64,000 bases of DNA, from assembly GCA_037976565.1 (NCBI GenBank), contig CP137680.1:18288861-18352860 (forward strand), read 5' to 3'. The stretch comes from Mesocentrotus franciscanus (Eukaryota; Echinodermata; Echinoidea; Camarodonta; Strongylocentrotidae). Positions 33,701-44,700 of this stretch are shown here, in pieces. Position 1 is the stretch's first letter. Each line of letters starts with the position of its first letter. The translations under genes and the position numbers were made by a program. Under the pieces are notes generated by a model. It did no database searches, had not been told where the DNA came from, and worked only from the letters and a program-made list of their open reading frames with translations.

Positions 33701-35099
33701 ATGTATTTGAATAATCCGTTCTTGTAGAGCGCATAACACGTGATATAACGTCGTTAGGCGATTCCAAAGAGCTTTGGGAATTAATACCCTAGCTTTAGCT
33801 CCTTCAGCCGTTTAATCAGCGCACAGTGCATTTTAAGGAATTATCCTACCAGGTACCTATTTACCTCATCTGGGTGGAGTGTGGCAAATGTAGACTAACG
33901 TCTTGCCAAAGAACGTTAGTGTTGTGGCAGGGATTCGAATCCCGTACCAAGTGGTTTACTGTCCATAGACTTATCCACTGGACCACACCACCTCTACTAA
34001 AGGAGATCAATAGACCAGTTCGTAATTAAGACAATGTTCAAATGACCCCAAATAGCCACAGAACTTTTAAACACGTGGAGAAGTCCTACTTTGTGCATTT
34101 TAGAATAATCTCTGATCACTGATGAATCACTGAGCCAACTCGCCTCCTCCTTACTTGTCCTATTTCGAATATGAGGGTATTTGAAGACACGCCCTTTTCA
34201 GGGGACAATTTTGTCAATGATACTCTTCAACATCGACATTAAAAGAAAAAAGAAGCTCACAAATATTGTTCACTTTCCCAGAACTCGACTTTCTCTTTCA
34301 CAAGTCTTCTGTTGATAAGGATGTCTGCGTTAGGGGGGAGGCGGGGGGAGGGGGGATCTACACCACTCGAATGCTTCGTTATCTGCTTTGAATAAGTTAT
34401 GTTTACTGGGCATGAAATAAATCTTCGCACCGCATTTTCAGAGCAATATTCTATCCTCAATTCGGACTCCATAAAATTTATGATTTTTTGTTTCAATAAA
34501 GACCCAGCTTCTTCCATAGAGCTAGTTTTTGTTTTGTTTTTCCTATCTTTTTGCATTGTAAGCTCTATTTTACTTCATTATTTTCTTTTTCTTTTCTTAC
34601 AGTCTTCCTGCTCCGGCAGAATCATTCAAAATGTGGTAAAAAGTTGTTATTGTTTAAACCTGAATACATTATGTCGGAAAGAGTGAAAACAAATCAATTG
34701 CCTATGTCTGCGCATACGCGTAGCTGCGCGGTTCTGATCAAACAAAACATGCAACTTACACAAAATTGTCGTTTCTATTTTTATATTGGTACATATCGAT
34801 GCCAAAACCGATTCATAGTACTGATAGATTTTCTTTTTTATTATTTTCTTTGCCCTTTCTTAAAGTCTTCCTGCCAAAGGTATTGGATCGGACTGTATCA
34901 GCCAGGCCATAATGGTCCATTTCTTTGGTCTGACGGGACGCCAGTCGACTACACCGCCTGGGCAAGGAAGGAACCAAATAATGGTAAAAACGAAGACTGC
35001 GCCGTGATTTCTTTGCCCACATTTTCTTGGAATGACATAAATTGTAATACAGAACTATTCTTCTTCTGCAAACTTCCTGCCGTCTGTCATCATGAATGA
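20594..35099 (+). CDS. Lectin gene 2: EGF, EGF-CA repeats and C-type lectin domain
   Basis: Eight exons: 20594-20648, 25563-25721, 26729-26833, 28098-28229, 30856-30987, 31620-31751, 33523-33698 and 34866-35099. They total 1125 nt and join in one frame to 374 residues. Order: short basic N-terminus, a 53-residue module of unknown fold, a Notch-type EGF (C-x4-C-x5-C-x8-C-x-C-x8-C), three calcium-binding EGFs, and one CTLD at the C-terminus. All EGF borders are phase 1, as usual for shuffled extracellular modules. The CTLD has WIGL, EPN and WND, the full set for a mannose-type calcium-dependent site. The first exon is the weakest part: its phase fits, but the joined N-terminus is not a convincing signal peptide. 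AATAAA lies 70 bases after the stop. The best reading is a secreted or surface lectin. Confidence 0.8.
20857..21757. mobile_element. Harbinger-like non-autonomous element with TTA duplication
   Basis: Terminal repeats AGGCCGGCTTACAT and ATGTGAGCCGGCCT enclose 901 GC-richer bases. TTA flanks both ends, which is the TWA target duplication typical of PIF/Harbinger elements. The interior has GTCGTTGTC-like repeats and no transposase. It lies in intron 1 of gene 2; an orthologous copy sits in gene 3 at 45538-46485. Confidence 0.75.
21758..23300 (+). other. Intron 1 of gene 2, middle part
   Basis: No exon is recognised. There is a CA-rich stretch near 22040-22260, a GA-rich stretch near 22790-22920, a short TA run near 23033, and the word GGGGTGAAGTGGGACAC at about 22443. 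That word has an inverted partner near 24650, which could mark the ends of an old 2.2-kb element. Confidence 0.4.
23301..23947. mobile_element. hAT-like non-autonomous element
   Basis: Ends are CACTGGCGTA and TACGCCACTG. The flanks GTGATACC and GTAATACC form an 8-base duplication with one mismatch, as expected for hAT. The interior holds two diverged copies, about 105 bases apart, of ATGCCTAAAACCCCTGAGCT. There is no transposase. Unit 3 has the same element at 48015-48670. Confidence 0.7.
23948..25562 (+). other. Intron 1 of gene 2, 3' part
   Basis: AT-rich DNA with no exon seen. The words GTGCGTC and ATTACGTGATCC near 25080-25130 resemble segments at about 7030-7090 and 22150-22180, so a diverged dispersed repeat is likely. 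Confidence 0.4.
25563..25721 (+). CDS. Gene 2 exon 2, unknown 53-residue module
   Basis: The exon is 159 nt, phase 1-1, with acceptor TTTCCAG and donor GTAAGT. It encodes [20 protein letters not shown] and later [11 protein letters not shown] and ICKLP, with two cysteines. I do not recognise a domain. The other nearby acceptor (CGATTCAG at 25490) leads to in-frame stops, so the start chosen is the only workable one. Gene 3 differs at one codon pair (AAKH versus AARN). Confidence 0.7.
25810..25884 (+). repeat. tRNA-derived SINE head
   Basis: TGGCTAAGTCTCCGG resembles an A box, and GGTTCGAACCC at 25864-25874 is an exact B box, at tRNA-like spacing. The acceptor and anticodon stems do not pair properly, so it is not a working tRNA gene. 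The unit 3 copy is at 50537-50611. Confidence 0.6.
26466..26728 (+). repeat. Long CT-rich tract before the EGF exon
   Basis: CTCTTTCT-type repeats extend for about 250 bases up to the ACAAACAG acceptor. They form an unusually long polypyrimidine tract. Gene 3 has the same at about 51198-51466. Confidence 0.8.
26729..26833 (+). CDS. Gene 2 exon 3, Notch-type EGF
   Basis: The exon is 105 nt, phase 1-1. It encodes [12 protein letters not shown], then [16 protein letters not shown], a canonical six-cysteine EGF without the calcium-binding DxDE start. Confidence 0.9.
26834..28097 (+). other. Intron 3 of gene 2
   Basis: No exon is seen. It contains a unit-2-only insertion of about 280 bases at 27468-27746, which contains AGTCCTAGAAGGAC-like hairpins and is absent from unit 3 (junction near 52197). 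A CA microsatellite lies at 27950-27976. Confidence 0.55.
28098..28229 (+). CDS. Gene 2 exon 4, EGF-CA 'A'
   Basis: The exon is 132 nt, phase 1-1. It encodes [22 protein letters not shown] and [13 protein letters not shown]. Its downstream intron begins GTAAGATATTC, the A-type mark also found in gene 3. Confidence 0.9.
28341..28414 (+). mobile_element. Stub of a non-LTR retrotransposon
   Basis: It matches the start of the LINE fragment at 52780-53308 in unit 3 and then stops where the composite block begins. Unit 2 has lost the rest of that LINE. Confidence 0.7.
28415..29037 (-). pseudogene. Broken EADT-type mobile-element protein (copy 2)
   Basis: Frames 29037 to 28771 and 28700 to 28362 correspond to the copy at 3105-3727, with the same [11 protein letters not shown] motif. 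The second frame runs on into the LINE stub, so its C-terminus is foreign. A stop after NFIT separates the upstream frame earlier than in copy 1. Confidence 0.5.
29850..30124 (+). pseudogene. C-terminal part of EADT-type element protein (copy 2)
   Basis: From 29918 the frame [32 protein letters not shown] and an acidic end is open to TAG at 30122. It lacks the stop that breaks copy 1 but keeps the upstream in-frame stop before the methionine. Confidence 0.45.
30856..30987 (+). CDS. Gene 2 exon 5, EGF-CA 'B'
   Basis: The exon is 132 nt, phase 1-1. It encodes [22 protein letters not shown] and [18 protein letters not shown] microsatellite precedes it. Confidence 0.9.
31248..31288 (+). pseudogene. 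Truncated EGF-CA exon (unit 2)
   Basis: Same break as in unit 1: acceptor, [13 protein letters not shown], then TGA, with no donor. Confidence 0.85.
31620..31751 (+). CDS. Gene 2 exon 6, EGF-CA 'C' with a seventh cysteine
   Basis: The exon is 132 nt, phase 1-1. It encodes [22 protein letters not shown] and [14 protein letters not shown], with the same extra cysteine as in genes 1 and 3. Confidence 0.9.
32046..32786. mobile_element. Intact 741-bp foldback element
   Basis: The left arm (about 32046-32305) is the reverse complement of the right arm (about 32525-32786), with ends AAAGGACCCCTGCCATCC and GGATGGCATGGGCCCTTTA. The centre holds a second small inverted pair around ATAGCAAC. No coding frame. 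Units 1 and 3 keep the right arm but only about 25 bases of the left arm. Confidence 0.85.
33523..33698 (+). CDS. Gene 2 exon 7, first half of CTLD
   Basis: The exon is 176 nt, phase 1 to 0, with donor GTATGT. It encodes [20 protein letters not shown] and [18 protein letters not shown] and ends LEN, where genes 1 and 3 have LEH. Confidence 0.9.
33709..33992 (-). repeat. tRNA-derived SINE, complete
   Basis: On the minus strand the head GGTGGTGTGGTCCAGTGG (A-box region) is followed by GGGATTCGAATCCC (B box, 33930-33943). A conserved body (GGCAAGACGTTAGTCTACA, GGTACCTGGTAGGA) and tail come next. The tail starts about ten bases after the CTLD exon donor. Confidence 0.8.
34603..34686 (+). pseudogene. 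Candidate decayed or alternative CTLD exon (unit 2)
   Basis: Same structure as 9514-9597: strong TTACAG acceptor, SSC start, then a 28-codon frame to TGA. Because unit 2 lost about 580 bases of the intron, this acceptor now lies closer to the upstream donor than in unit 1. Confidence 0.4.
34866..35099 (+). CDS. Gene 2 exon 8, second half of CTLD and stop
   Basis: The exon is 234 nt, phase 0. It encodes [53 protein letters not shown], and ends AVCHHE. EPN and WND are both intact. Confidence 0.92.
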   Translation, partial: SSCQRYWIGLYQPGHNGPFLWSDGTPVDYTAWARKEPNNGKNEDCAVISLPTFSWNDINCNTELFFFCKLPAVCHHE

Positions 35100-35168
35100 A
35101 ATATCCAACCTTAACAGGCGAATGCCCTAAAAGAAAGCAGATTGGTGAAAGATTGAAAGAAATCGGAC

Positions 35169-35174
35169 AATAAA
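35169..35174 (+). terminator. Polyadenylation signal of gene 2
   Basis: AATAAA lies 70 bases after the stop. It is conserved in gene 3 and altered to AAAATAATTT in gene 1. Confidence 0.55.
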
Positions 35175-37557
35175 TTATAAAAAAGTTTTGAATTTTAATA
35201 GCTGAAATCACTATGTTTGGGCACTTTAAACTGTAGGAATCGGTAATGTCACTGTGTTGATGTGCGGACAATATTCCGATTGGTTTCAACACACAACATG
35301 ACTAAAATGTCAATTTGTCCAAATATATGACTTAGGAGGGCCTAATAGTACCTACATTATATCTATAACATATATTCAGTAGTGCCCCAAAGGAAAAGGC
35401 GCTTAGGAAAAACACATAAATTGGTGATAGTTGTGTACACGGCCAACGGTAGTTGTCCACGACTACGTCACAATCCACTGACCAAACTGCGAATTTGAGA
35501 TTCGCATAGATTTAGTAATTTCATATTTCAAACATTGATGACTCTCTTATTACTGGTCCGATTTATTTCAAACCTTCGCCATTCTGATTCTCTTATTGTT
35601 CAGCTTTCATACAAATCGTATTTCAAAGGTTGGATTGCTATTTGATAATTGATTCTACAATGTTTGCAGAACTTTCAGAATGTCCCTTGGCAAGCTTTGT
35701 ACTCTTATAATACTAATAGGTCCATTTATATAGCGCAGCTACTAAACGAATATACTGTACTGCGCTTAATAAGAAATATCATATTATTATCCCGGTTGTA
35801 GCTGAGCTGCCATGATAAGGCACTAAAGCATTCAAGGAATTTTTTCATACCGGGTCGCATTTACTTCACCTTGGCGGAGAGTGGCAAATGTAGATTAATG
35901 TCTTGCCATAGGACAGTCTTTTAAGTGTGTAAAAAATTGATTTGCCCCTATATATTTCTTGAGAATGTGATATCTAAAAACCTTCAACAAATGCCCTTAT
36001 TCAACCAGTCCGCCTTTCATTCTTGAGTTACGAAAAACAAAAAGAAAACCATCAAATTTACGGTATTCAGTATTCAGTTGTTAACTGTATATATACATAT
36101 GATTGTGCACATGTGCATGGTAGATATATTGATTGATTGATTGATTGATTGATTTATTGATTGAGTTTCAGTTTTTAATTAATCAGGGTTACCTCTTCAA
36201 TTGTAGCACTGCTATCCTGGAGAGCCCTGGGTAGAAATCAAAACAATATGTAAAGAAATATGTAAAGCAATACTGAACTATATATTGAAATGTTGAAATA
36301 CATATTCGCTGTATAATAAGCAGAAGAATTAGGGAGTTTGATTTGTGTTGTGTTTAATGGTGTTAGGGTTCTTGATCAGCAGTGGATATAGATTGTATGA
36401 GTATGCACCCTTCTTATTATTTTCCTTATTTATATATTCTCTTTAAGTGACATTGTACAGTTCACACATATCAAAATCTTGCGGTAAAGGCTACTGAAAT
36501 TGCCCGAGATGGTTTTTTTTCGAAAGCCTTAGCGATCGTGTTTAATTAGATATCTGAAAATGGATTTCATGAGTAATCTATCGAACAGATTTTTAAGAAA
36601 AAAAGGTGAATGCTCGCTTGATTTTTTTTTGTTTTGTACATATATCAAAATATGCATGGATTTGAAGTGAAAACGTGTTTTTTCGATACAAATAATGTTT
36701 ACTTAATTGTGATATTGATGTCTGATACAGCACACTTGGCAAGATTGATCAGAAAAAGTTAAGAATAATTCAAAATGAAAATGTACGATTTATTGATTGT
36801 TTAAGCCTATGTACATTATGTCGGGAAGAGTGAATCAGACTCCCTTCTGTTCTCGATGCAGGCTCGGGTTCAGAGGAAGACACTCTGTACCTCGGACTAG
36901 AAGTTGAATGTTAAATGGATGCCCCGTGTGTAGAAGAGGCACACCATACGCACGTTAATACACTACACTTTTCGCAAATAGTAGGGTGTAAACCCGGTGT
37001 TTAGTGTGCCTGCATACAAAACTGGTAATCTTTCTAAAGAAGAAGAAGAAGAAGAAGAAGGAGACAGGTGAAAAGGGTTTTTGTGAACTACCCCCATTCT
37101 CATGTGCGCCACCACCGTTAAACTTGTGGTCATTGTTGGTAATTAATACGTTTTTATCTGGTATAGCCATAGAGATCTGTATAGATCTCTATGGGTATAG
37201 CCCATAGCTCCCTCTCTCGCACAGTTTTAGAGAAATTGCTTCTGTAACAACTTACCAGTGTTAAGCCTCGTTCAGATATGACTTGGCAAACCCTTGCGTT
37301 TTTTTGTTTTTTGTTGTTTTGTTTTGTTTTAATGTAAAGTGTAATACGCGTCCCGCACTCACATTTCGGTTACTTATAACACAGAGCTCAGTGAATACGC
37401 GCAGCACTTTAGTTGCGGGCGGTTGGCATCCATTTACACGTTAAGTTGCGGCTTTGGTTGCGGCGGTTTACCGCGCCATAACTGAACGGGCCTTGACACC
37501 TATACCCTATAACCAGAGGCGGCCCTCCCAGAGGGCAGGGGGGCACAGTGCCCCCCT

Positions 37558-38170
37558 GCCCCCACACTTTTTCAAGTACCCCAAAGGTGCCCCTTTTTTT
37601 ACATAGGAAAGTGCCCATTTAACTTTGTAAGAAGTGCCCCTTTTTTCATGGGGAAGGTACCCCTTTTACTTTGAAAAGTGCCCCTATTACTTTGTAAAAG
37701 TGCCCCTTCGCCTTTTCACCTCTGATAAGTGCCCCTTTTTTTACACGTGCCCCTTTCCTTCGACAAGTTACCATTTTCCTTTGCAATAAGTGTCCATTAT
37801 CCATTCTCATAAGTGCCTTTATTAATCTCTAGTACGTGCCCCGTTTCAGGTACGAGAAGTGCCCCCTTTTCACTTTTGATAAGTGCCCCCTTCACCTCCG
37901 ATAAATGGCCTTATTAAAATCTGATCGGTGCCCCTTTTCTCTTAACAACTGCACATTTTCCTTAATTATAAGTGCCCCTATTTCATTTTCATAAGTGCCC
38001 CTTTTCATATCTGGTCAGTGCCCCTTTTCAGGTGCGATGGGTAACCCTTTTCACCTCTTATAAAGGCCCCTATTAAAATCTGATGGGTGCCCTTTTTGCC
38101 GTCAACAAAATATGCCCATTTCCCATTCTCATAAGTGCCTTTTTTCATCCCTGGTGGGTGCCTCTTTTCA
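37558..38170. repeat. AAGTGCCCCTTTT minisatellite, unit 2
   Basis: Same core as 16855-17395, with additional units and different interruptions. It is preceded by a GC-rich inverted stretch GGGGGGCACAGTGCCCCCC near 37539. Confidence 0.85.
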
Positions 38171-38183
38171 TGTGTTCTCTGTT

Positions 38184-38700
38184 GAATGTAATTTCACACT
38201 TTGTATTTATATACTATATTATCTGTAGCAATTAAATTCGCAAAATTAATAAAGTTCCTTTTAACATGGGTGTGTATAGTACCGGTTTTTAATTTGACGC
38301 AATGCCTCGTAGTGTCCCGCCCTTTTGAGGGGCAATACGTGTCGGAGGATATAAAATGGGAAGCAGCTTCTGAATTGGGGCGAGCTTTTACTTTTCGGAG
38401 CGACTTCTTCATTTTGTTTCATACTCCATTTCCTTTGCCGCCATGAGGTGCTTAAGTTTTAGCAGAGTTCGGGGCGCCAAGCCCATAGATGTGACTTTTC
38501 GTGATTCGTGATTATATGTAATTAATTGTAATAAACGTACTATCCACTTCAACACTTGAGTTTTGTCGGGAACTTTTATTTCTTCGTTTGAACTTTGTTC
38601 TTCTCTGGAACGCGACTCGGGCGGGGTGGTAGGCGGCCACCGGCAATCCCGTAGCCGGGGCCGTTTCATATCCTTGATAATTATCGTTCGTTAACAGAAT
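38184..38700 (+). repeat. LTR-like segment
   Basis: TATAAAA (38350-38356) and AATAAA (38530-38535) sit 180 bases apart in a roughly 500-base segment that recurs at 62212-62732. This spacing is like an LTR promoter and polyadenylation signal, but I found no clear TG...CA ends or target duplication. A solo LTR or an old promoter fragment is possible. Confidence 0.3.
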
Positions 38701-38768
38701 ATCGAAACACGACGCTACATGCTTGTATCGTAAGCAACAAAATTGAATTCGAATCTGAATTTGAACAC

Positions 38769-38812
<44 letters not shown>

Positions 38813-40480
38813 ATACTATAATGTTTGTTTTTTCCTTTTCTTTTTGAAAAGAAAAATCAAGTTGTAATAAGTCATTCGAGTAATTTAATTAATTTTCATC
38901 TCTGTATTAATATTTTCCACAAGAGACATGCATTAGTACCCTAATTTTTGCCACTCCTGGTTTTTGTAATTTTTGTAATTTTGACCTTTGTACTCAATTA
39001 TCTATGTCACACCATTATTTTGAAATATGTTATCCATTTTTTTTTTTTAATGAAAATTATCCTATTTTGTTGGATTATAATCAAAACAAATTTGAATTAA
39101 ACTGAAAATTGTTTTAACAAAAGATAAAAAATAAAGGACAAATATGTCGCCCCACTCATTCCTCCAACCTCTCCCACTGAAATCAGTGCCCGGAAAAGTA
39201 ATTTTCGTTTCGGAACCCCCAACAAAAAGGGCCAATCATAGAGGGGACCGGGGCGCAGGAAGGATGCAGCGATCGTTAACACCTTGGCTGCTTTCTTCGT
39301 CATTCTGCACGGTCGCTCGTTGGCCACATGTGCAATTTTGCACAAAACAAGAGGCACCAAGTGACGGAGGGATTGCTATGTGCAACACATCGGCTTTGCA
39401 AAATTACTCATGTCTGGTGTCGACTAGCTCCTGGACAACCCTTTTAAAACCGGTATAAATTAATTTTCCACTGAAAACAGTAAAATAGTCTAAAAGCCTT
39501 GGTATATTTATCCCATGATACACAGTGAGATAATGAGTGTGGCATAATTTTATAAAGAAAATATTAGTAATGTAGATTGGAATGAACCAGGCGCTTCTAT
39601 TCTAGAAGAATAACTTGGTGGAGGACGGGGGCGGCTTTGAGCAGAAACGTAGTATCCAGGATTTCGTAACAGAGGGTCACAAAAAGGTCATTAAATTTGG
39701 GGGGCCTTTTTATAAAATTATTCCATTCACCCGTTGCGAATAACTGTAGTTCAATAGTCAGAATGCGAATTGCATACATTCCGTGTTGTTAGGTAGGACA
39801 AGTCATAATGTTTGCCCTACCTAGCAACAATTAATGTAGGACAAGCCATAATGTTTGTCCTACCTAGCAACAACTTATGTCTACAACTCGCTATTGAAAT
39901 ACAAATAGTTGAAACAGGTTAATGAAATAATTTGTAACATGGCACTTAACAAAGATGTATGCATCAAATTTGATTAATTAAAAAAATTGTGTATCGTGGA
40001 GATGATTGAGGATGTGACCGTGGCATTAGGAATATTGGTAGCTGGAGATGGTAATGAAAATGTCATGGTTAGTGATGGCAATTTGGGTGATAAATACTTG
40101 ATGAGTTTCATGGATGATGGTAGTTGCTGATGATAATTGGTCTTATTCGTGAGGAAAGTGATAATGTTGGTATGGATAATAGTGAGGGCAATTTACCTGA
40201 TAGCTAACGCGGAAAGTCATCTTCGGAATATGAACCCTAACTCATATTCACACTCGTCTGTTTTTTAAGCCAAAAGGGCATTATTTTACACAGAGTTTCA
40301 TTTATTTATTTATATATTTATTTATTTATTTATTTATTTCTGATATTTATACAGCGTGGCACATTTCACCAATTATGGGGGTCTTCCATGAGGCCCTGTT
40401 TGGTAACAATGCTATTAAAAAACAATCATTAATACAAACAGATAACAGCAACAAAACAAAATAGAGAAATAAATACACAC

Positions 40481-40521
<41 letters not shown>

Positions 40522-41365
40522 TGTGAAGAAAATGGTCTAGGAACGTGAGACGTAGCTGTACTTTACAATTTTATTACGAGATTTCAGCTTGTGAGGCTTC
40601 TTCAGGTTCTGAAGTACATATTCTGGAACACCCGTTGTCATGTCAGAGTTGAGAATTCTCGCACTTATATATATATATATACATCTTTGTATGGTATTCA
40701 TGAGGGAGAGTTTCCCCTAGAAAAAAATGTCGGGGGACCAGGTCCTCGCACTACTGCCCCCAACCTATAAAATCTTCCAATGTATTTGTTATTTGAATGG
40801 GTAGCAACCGATTGAGTGAGGTTGTCGAAATTAGGTTGATAAGTTTGAAAATAAAGATTATTGTGTAGTTTGAGGTTTCAAAATCATTAAAATAATCACG
40901 AGATCATGAATGAATGTCACAAAAACTTAAGATAAAAATGTTAAAGCGTTTGGGTACGTGGGACTACATGCTTATCATGTCAAAAAGATTTGTAGACTGC
41001 AAGCTCAATAATTCATGACATCCTTGTATAATATTATAGAGAACGATGTTTTTACACATGGTAATAGCAAATTTTAAAAAGCGTTTATTTTCGTAATCAA
41101 GGATTGGGCATTTGTTCACGTGTAATGGGGATTTCTATTGCAGGTGGGGCGCGTATGTGTGTATATAGGGGAAGGCAATAGCCCAGATGTACTCCGGGCT
41201 TGCCATCACTATTCGATAGGTGCATCATTGCAATATAAAAAAAAGGTGATTACTTTCTCTAAACCAAGTAAGTTCACATTAATCATGAAACGTTAGACTT
41301 CCACGTCCTTGAGTTGATTAACAATTAATCAATTAATTAGTTGCAGTTGACGCGGAGTCAATAAT

Positions 41366-41385
41366 CCTATCTATGTGTATCTCTG

Positions 41386-41416
<31 letters not shown>

Positions 41417-41506
41417 CCCCCACACACACAAACACTTTCTATATATATCTCTCTCTCTATCTCTCTGTCTCTTTCCCTCTTCTCTCTCTCTCTCTCCCTC
41501 TCTCAG
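41366..41506 (+). repeat. CT-rich microsatellite upstream of gene 3
   Basis: Orthologous to 20283-20423, slightly shorter. It is joined directly to GTCAATAAT because the unit 2 MITE is absent here. Confidence 0.8.
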
Positions 41507-41670
41507 TCAGAATTGTTATCACCGTCAAATGACTTTTATAAAATGCACATGTATAGCATCACATTCACCCACTATTCCCTGCTCGTCATTCTATCTTATC
41601 AAATTCTGAAACGGAGTCGAGCATATCCTGTATCTGCTGTTGCTTATAATAAGGCTGTGCATCATCGAAG

Positions 41671-41725
41671 ATGAAAAGTGGATTTGTTAGAAGACAACTT
41701 ATTCGAACCAGCTTCTTGCTTTCGA
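41671..41725 (+). CDS. Gene 3 candidate first coding exon
   Basis: Identical in its coding part to 20594-20648: [18 protein letters not shown], donor GTAAGT, phase 1. Same uncertainty about whether it is coding. Confidence 0.45.
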
Positions 41726-44700
41726 GTAAGTATATATAATATATCTTTTTATTTTATGTTGGATATCATATACATGCATAACCCTTCCAATATAACGGCT
41801 TTATATTCTTTCCCTTCCCTCCTTTTTTTATTCACGGCTAACAAAAATAACAAACAACCAAATTTGCGTTTATGTCGTGGCTTTATTAACATTTTGAGAT
41901 GGACGCTTATTTTGCACATTTTGATTTTCTGGGTGTCATAACAAAATAACACAGATATATTGAATCATAAAAATGCTTACAAATGCTAGGCCCCCCGCCT
42001 ATGAAATCGAGTGATGCCTAGGCTAAACTTATATACATTAAGTCATTATATCAGCCCCCCGCCTATAAAATCGAGTGATGCCTAAAGTTATAGAATATAG
42101 ATGTATATATATACCAGCCTCTCCGCCTGTAAGATCGGATGATGCCTAAGATTAAAGCGTGACACCCTGAGTTTCTGGGTGTCATAACAAAATAACACAG
42201 ATATATTGAATCATTAAAAATGCTTACAAATGCTAGGCCCCCCGCCTATGAAATCGAGTGATGCCTAGGCTAAACTTATATACATTAAGTCATTATATCA
42301 GCCCCCCGCCTATAAATTCGAGTGATGCCTAAAGTTATAGAATATAGATGTATATATATACCAGCCTCTCCGCCTGTAAGATCGGATGATGCCTAAGATT
42401 AAAGCGTGACACCCTGAGTTTGAAAATGTGTAGGTACAACTAGGTCCCCCCGCATTCAAATCGAATGGGGGCCAGAAAACTAAGAATTGACATGCGAACA
42501 AATTCGACTGAATATACATTGGCAACCCCCTCGCATGTAAAAATTGAGTGGGGTCGAAAATTATCGGATGACAATTATTGATCAATAAACTTATCAGTAC
42601 CATGTGATTAGTGATTTGGAGGCATAATTTGACAAATTACCGCCAAACGAGAATATATTTATATATGATCGGCCGCCAAATCACAACGTTGTCATCAAAC
42701 GATTTTTGTGCACTAAGGGAATATTTATGTTTAACTATTGACACTTCGGTGGAATTAACATTTCAATTGGCCAAATTAACCAATGTACATGTACAGGCAT
42801 GTACTTTTTCGCCCTTAAGCTAATTTATAACCCTATAACAGACTACAGAGTATCGTAATAAACTTATCTCTACCACACCGGCACATCATTATGCCTAATT
42901 CATTCCCCTCAAAGAAGTGACTAAACCGTTAATGCCCATTTCGAAGTGAAGCATTCGCAAAACTGGTCATTTACCAATGTCCACCTAAACCTGCCCCCTA
43001 TAACTATTATTTACTCTCCACAACTTTGTTACTCCCAAACTAAGGCACTCTTATCCCAACAACAAAAACATGATCTTGCAGTGCCGGACTCAAACTTTTT
43101 TGCGGGATTTACATTGCTACCCGAACAGACTTAAACATTGAAATATAAGAACGCTGAAATATAAGAACACTGAACTATAAGAACATTGAAATATAAGAAC
43201 AACGTGTTTTGTAACATTATCATTGTTTAACTACTTGGATGAACCGAGATAGGACAGGCCCTCCTTCAGGTCAGTGATAAACCTGTCCAAACCCTCATTG
43301 GAGAGATGCAATCCGTCCGGCCTATATAAAGCCCTATCCTTATGCCTTATGTCGGGGTGTGGAATGGCCTTTCCCCCATTCCTGCCGACCAAGGCGCGAG
43401 GGTATCGGTTCGTGGCCCTCCTTCTATCGTCTAATTTTCCCTGCTCTTCCGGACTACAGCATTTATATTCTACCCGTTCTAGGATGTCAGACCATATTAT
43501 TGTCGTCTCAGTGTTCGATGTGATTAATCTGTTCACCGCATTCGCCATCGCCCTCTTCGAACATCCCTCTTCGAGCATCCCTCTATGTCATTCGTGCCCA
43601 CGTGTAACACTAAAACGGTCGGCTTCGTCAGGCCACTGGTAATCGACTCTAGCCATGCGTTTGTTTGGCCCAAGCGAAGGCCCCGCTTTCCAGCCCAATG
43701 GATGACCGTCCCCAAACCCATATCGGCGCAGCCAGTCCGCTCCGCCCTGCGATGGGCCCAGAAAACGATAGAGTCGCCTACCATCCATATTTGTTCTGTG
43801 GACAAAATAAGAAAAGAGGACTGGGCAGCATTTTGTATTCCAAAGAACATGCGTTAATGTTTCATAATAATAGATGTGAGCAACTTATAATGGAAGCAAC
43901 TCGTGTTACAAATAACTCAAGTTCATTAATTGATTTGATTGTGACGAACCATTCCCAGCAAATTCAGTCAAGTGGAGTATTGTATGTAACTCTGAGTGAC
44001 CACTATATGGTATATTGTGTAAAGGGGAAACTTCCTAAGTGTAATGTAATGCATAAATATAGAATGATGAGGAATATAAAGAAACTGAAACCCAACATAG
44101 TGCAAAATAATATTGAACGTATTAATTTTGATTGTATACAAGAATATGTTTGTCCCCAAATGGCGTATGGAGCATTTGAAAGTAAATTGAATTATATATT
44201 GGATGATATAGCACCCATAAAAGAATGAGGATCAAGAATAAAACATCAAAATGGATTAACCAAACCATCTTAGATTTGATTGAAGAGAAAATGCTGCTAA
44301 ACAGACTGCCAAAAAGTCAAAAGATGACGCTGACTGGCGCATTTACAAATCCTTAAGAAATAAAGTCACTGCTGTTATTAGGAAAGCAAAACGTGAATAT
44401 ATTGGAAATTGTATTGAAACAGCTGTAATAACAATACTCTTCTTTCATCTATGCAGCAGTTCTTACCTACTAAGAAGAAAGTCTGCAATAATATTCCACA
44501 GTTATTTATCAATGATGAAATTATCTATGACCATAAACAAATTTTGAACGAATTCAATGACTACTTCGTTTCGGTAGGTAAAAAAATACAAGCCCAACAA
44601 ACTTGCCTTTCTCCAGATATGACGTTTAAAAATTATTGTTCTGATGTTTCCGCTGGCGAATTCAATTTTGCCGATGTTTCCGAAAGCACGCCCTGATCGT

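Larger units (their letters stand above)
35100..41365. other. Intergenic block of unit 2
   Basis: No gene is seen. Compared with unit 1 it lacks the 10839 foldback, about 1 kb around the 12338 palindrome, the 3.1-kb insertion, and about 330 bases after 39229. It keeps about 820 bases (38400-39215) missing from unit 1. It contains a SINE fragment (35720-35920), GATT and GAA microsatellites, the TGCCCC minisatellite and TA runs near 38770-38807 and 40491-40519. Confidence 0.6.
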
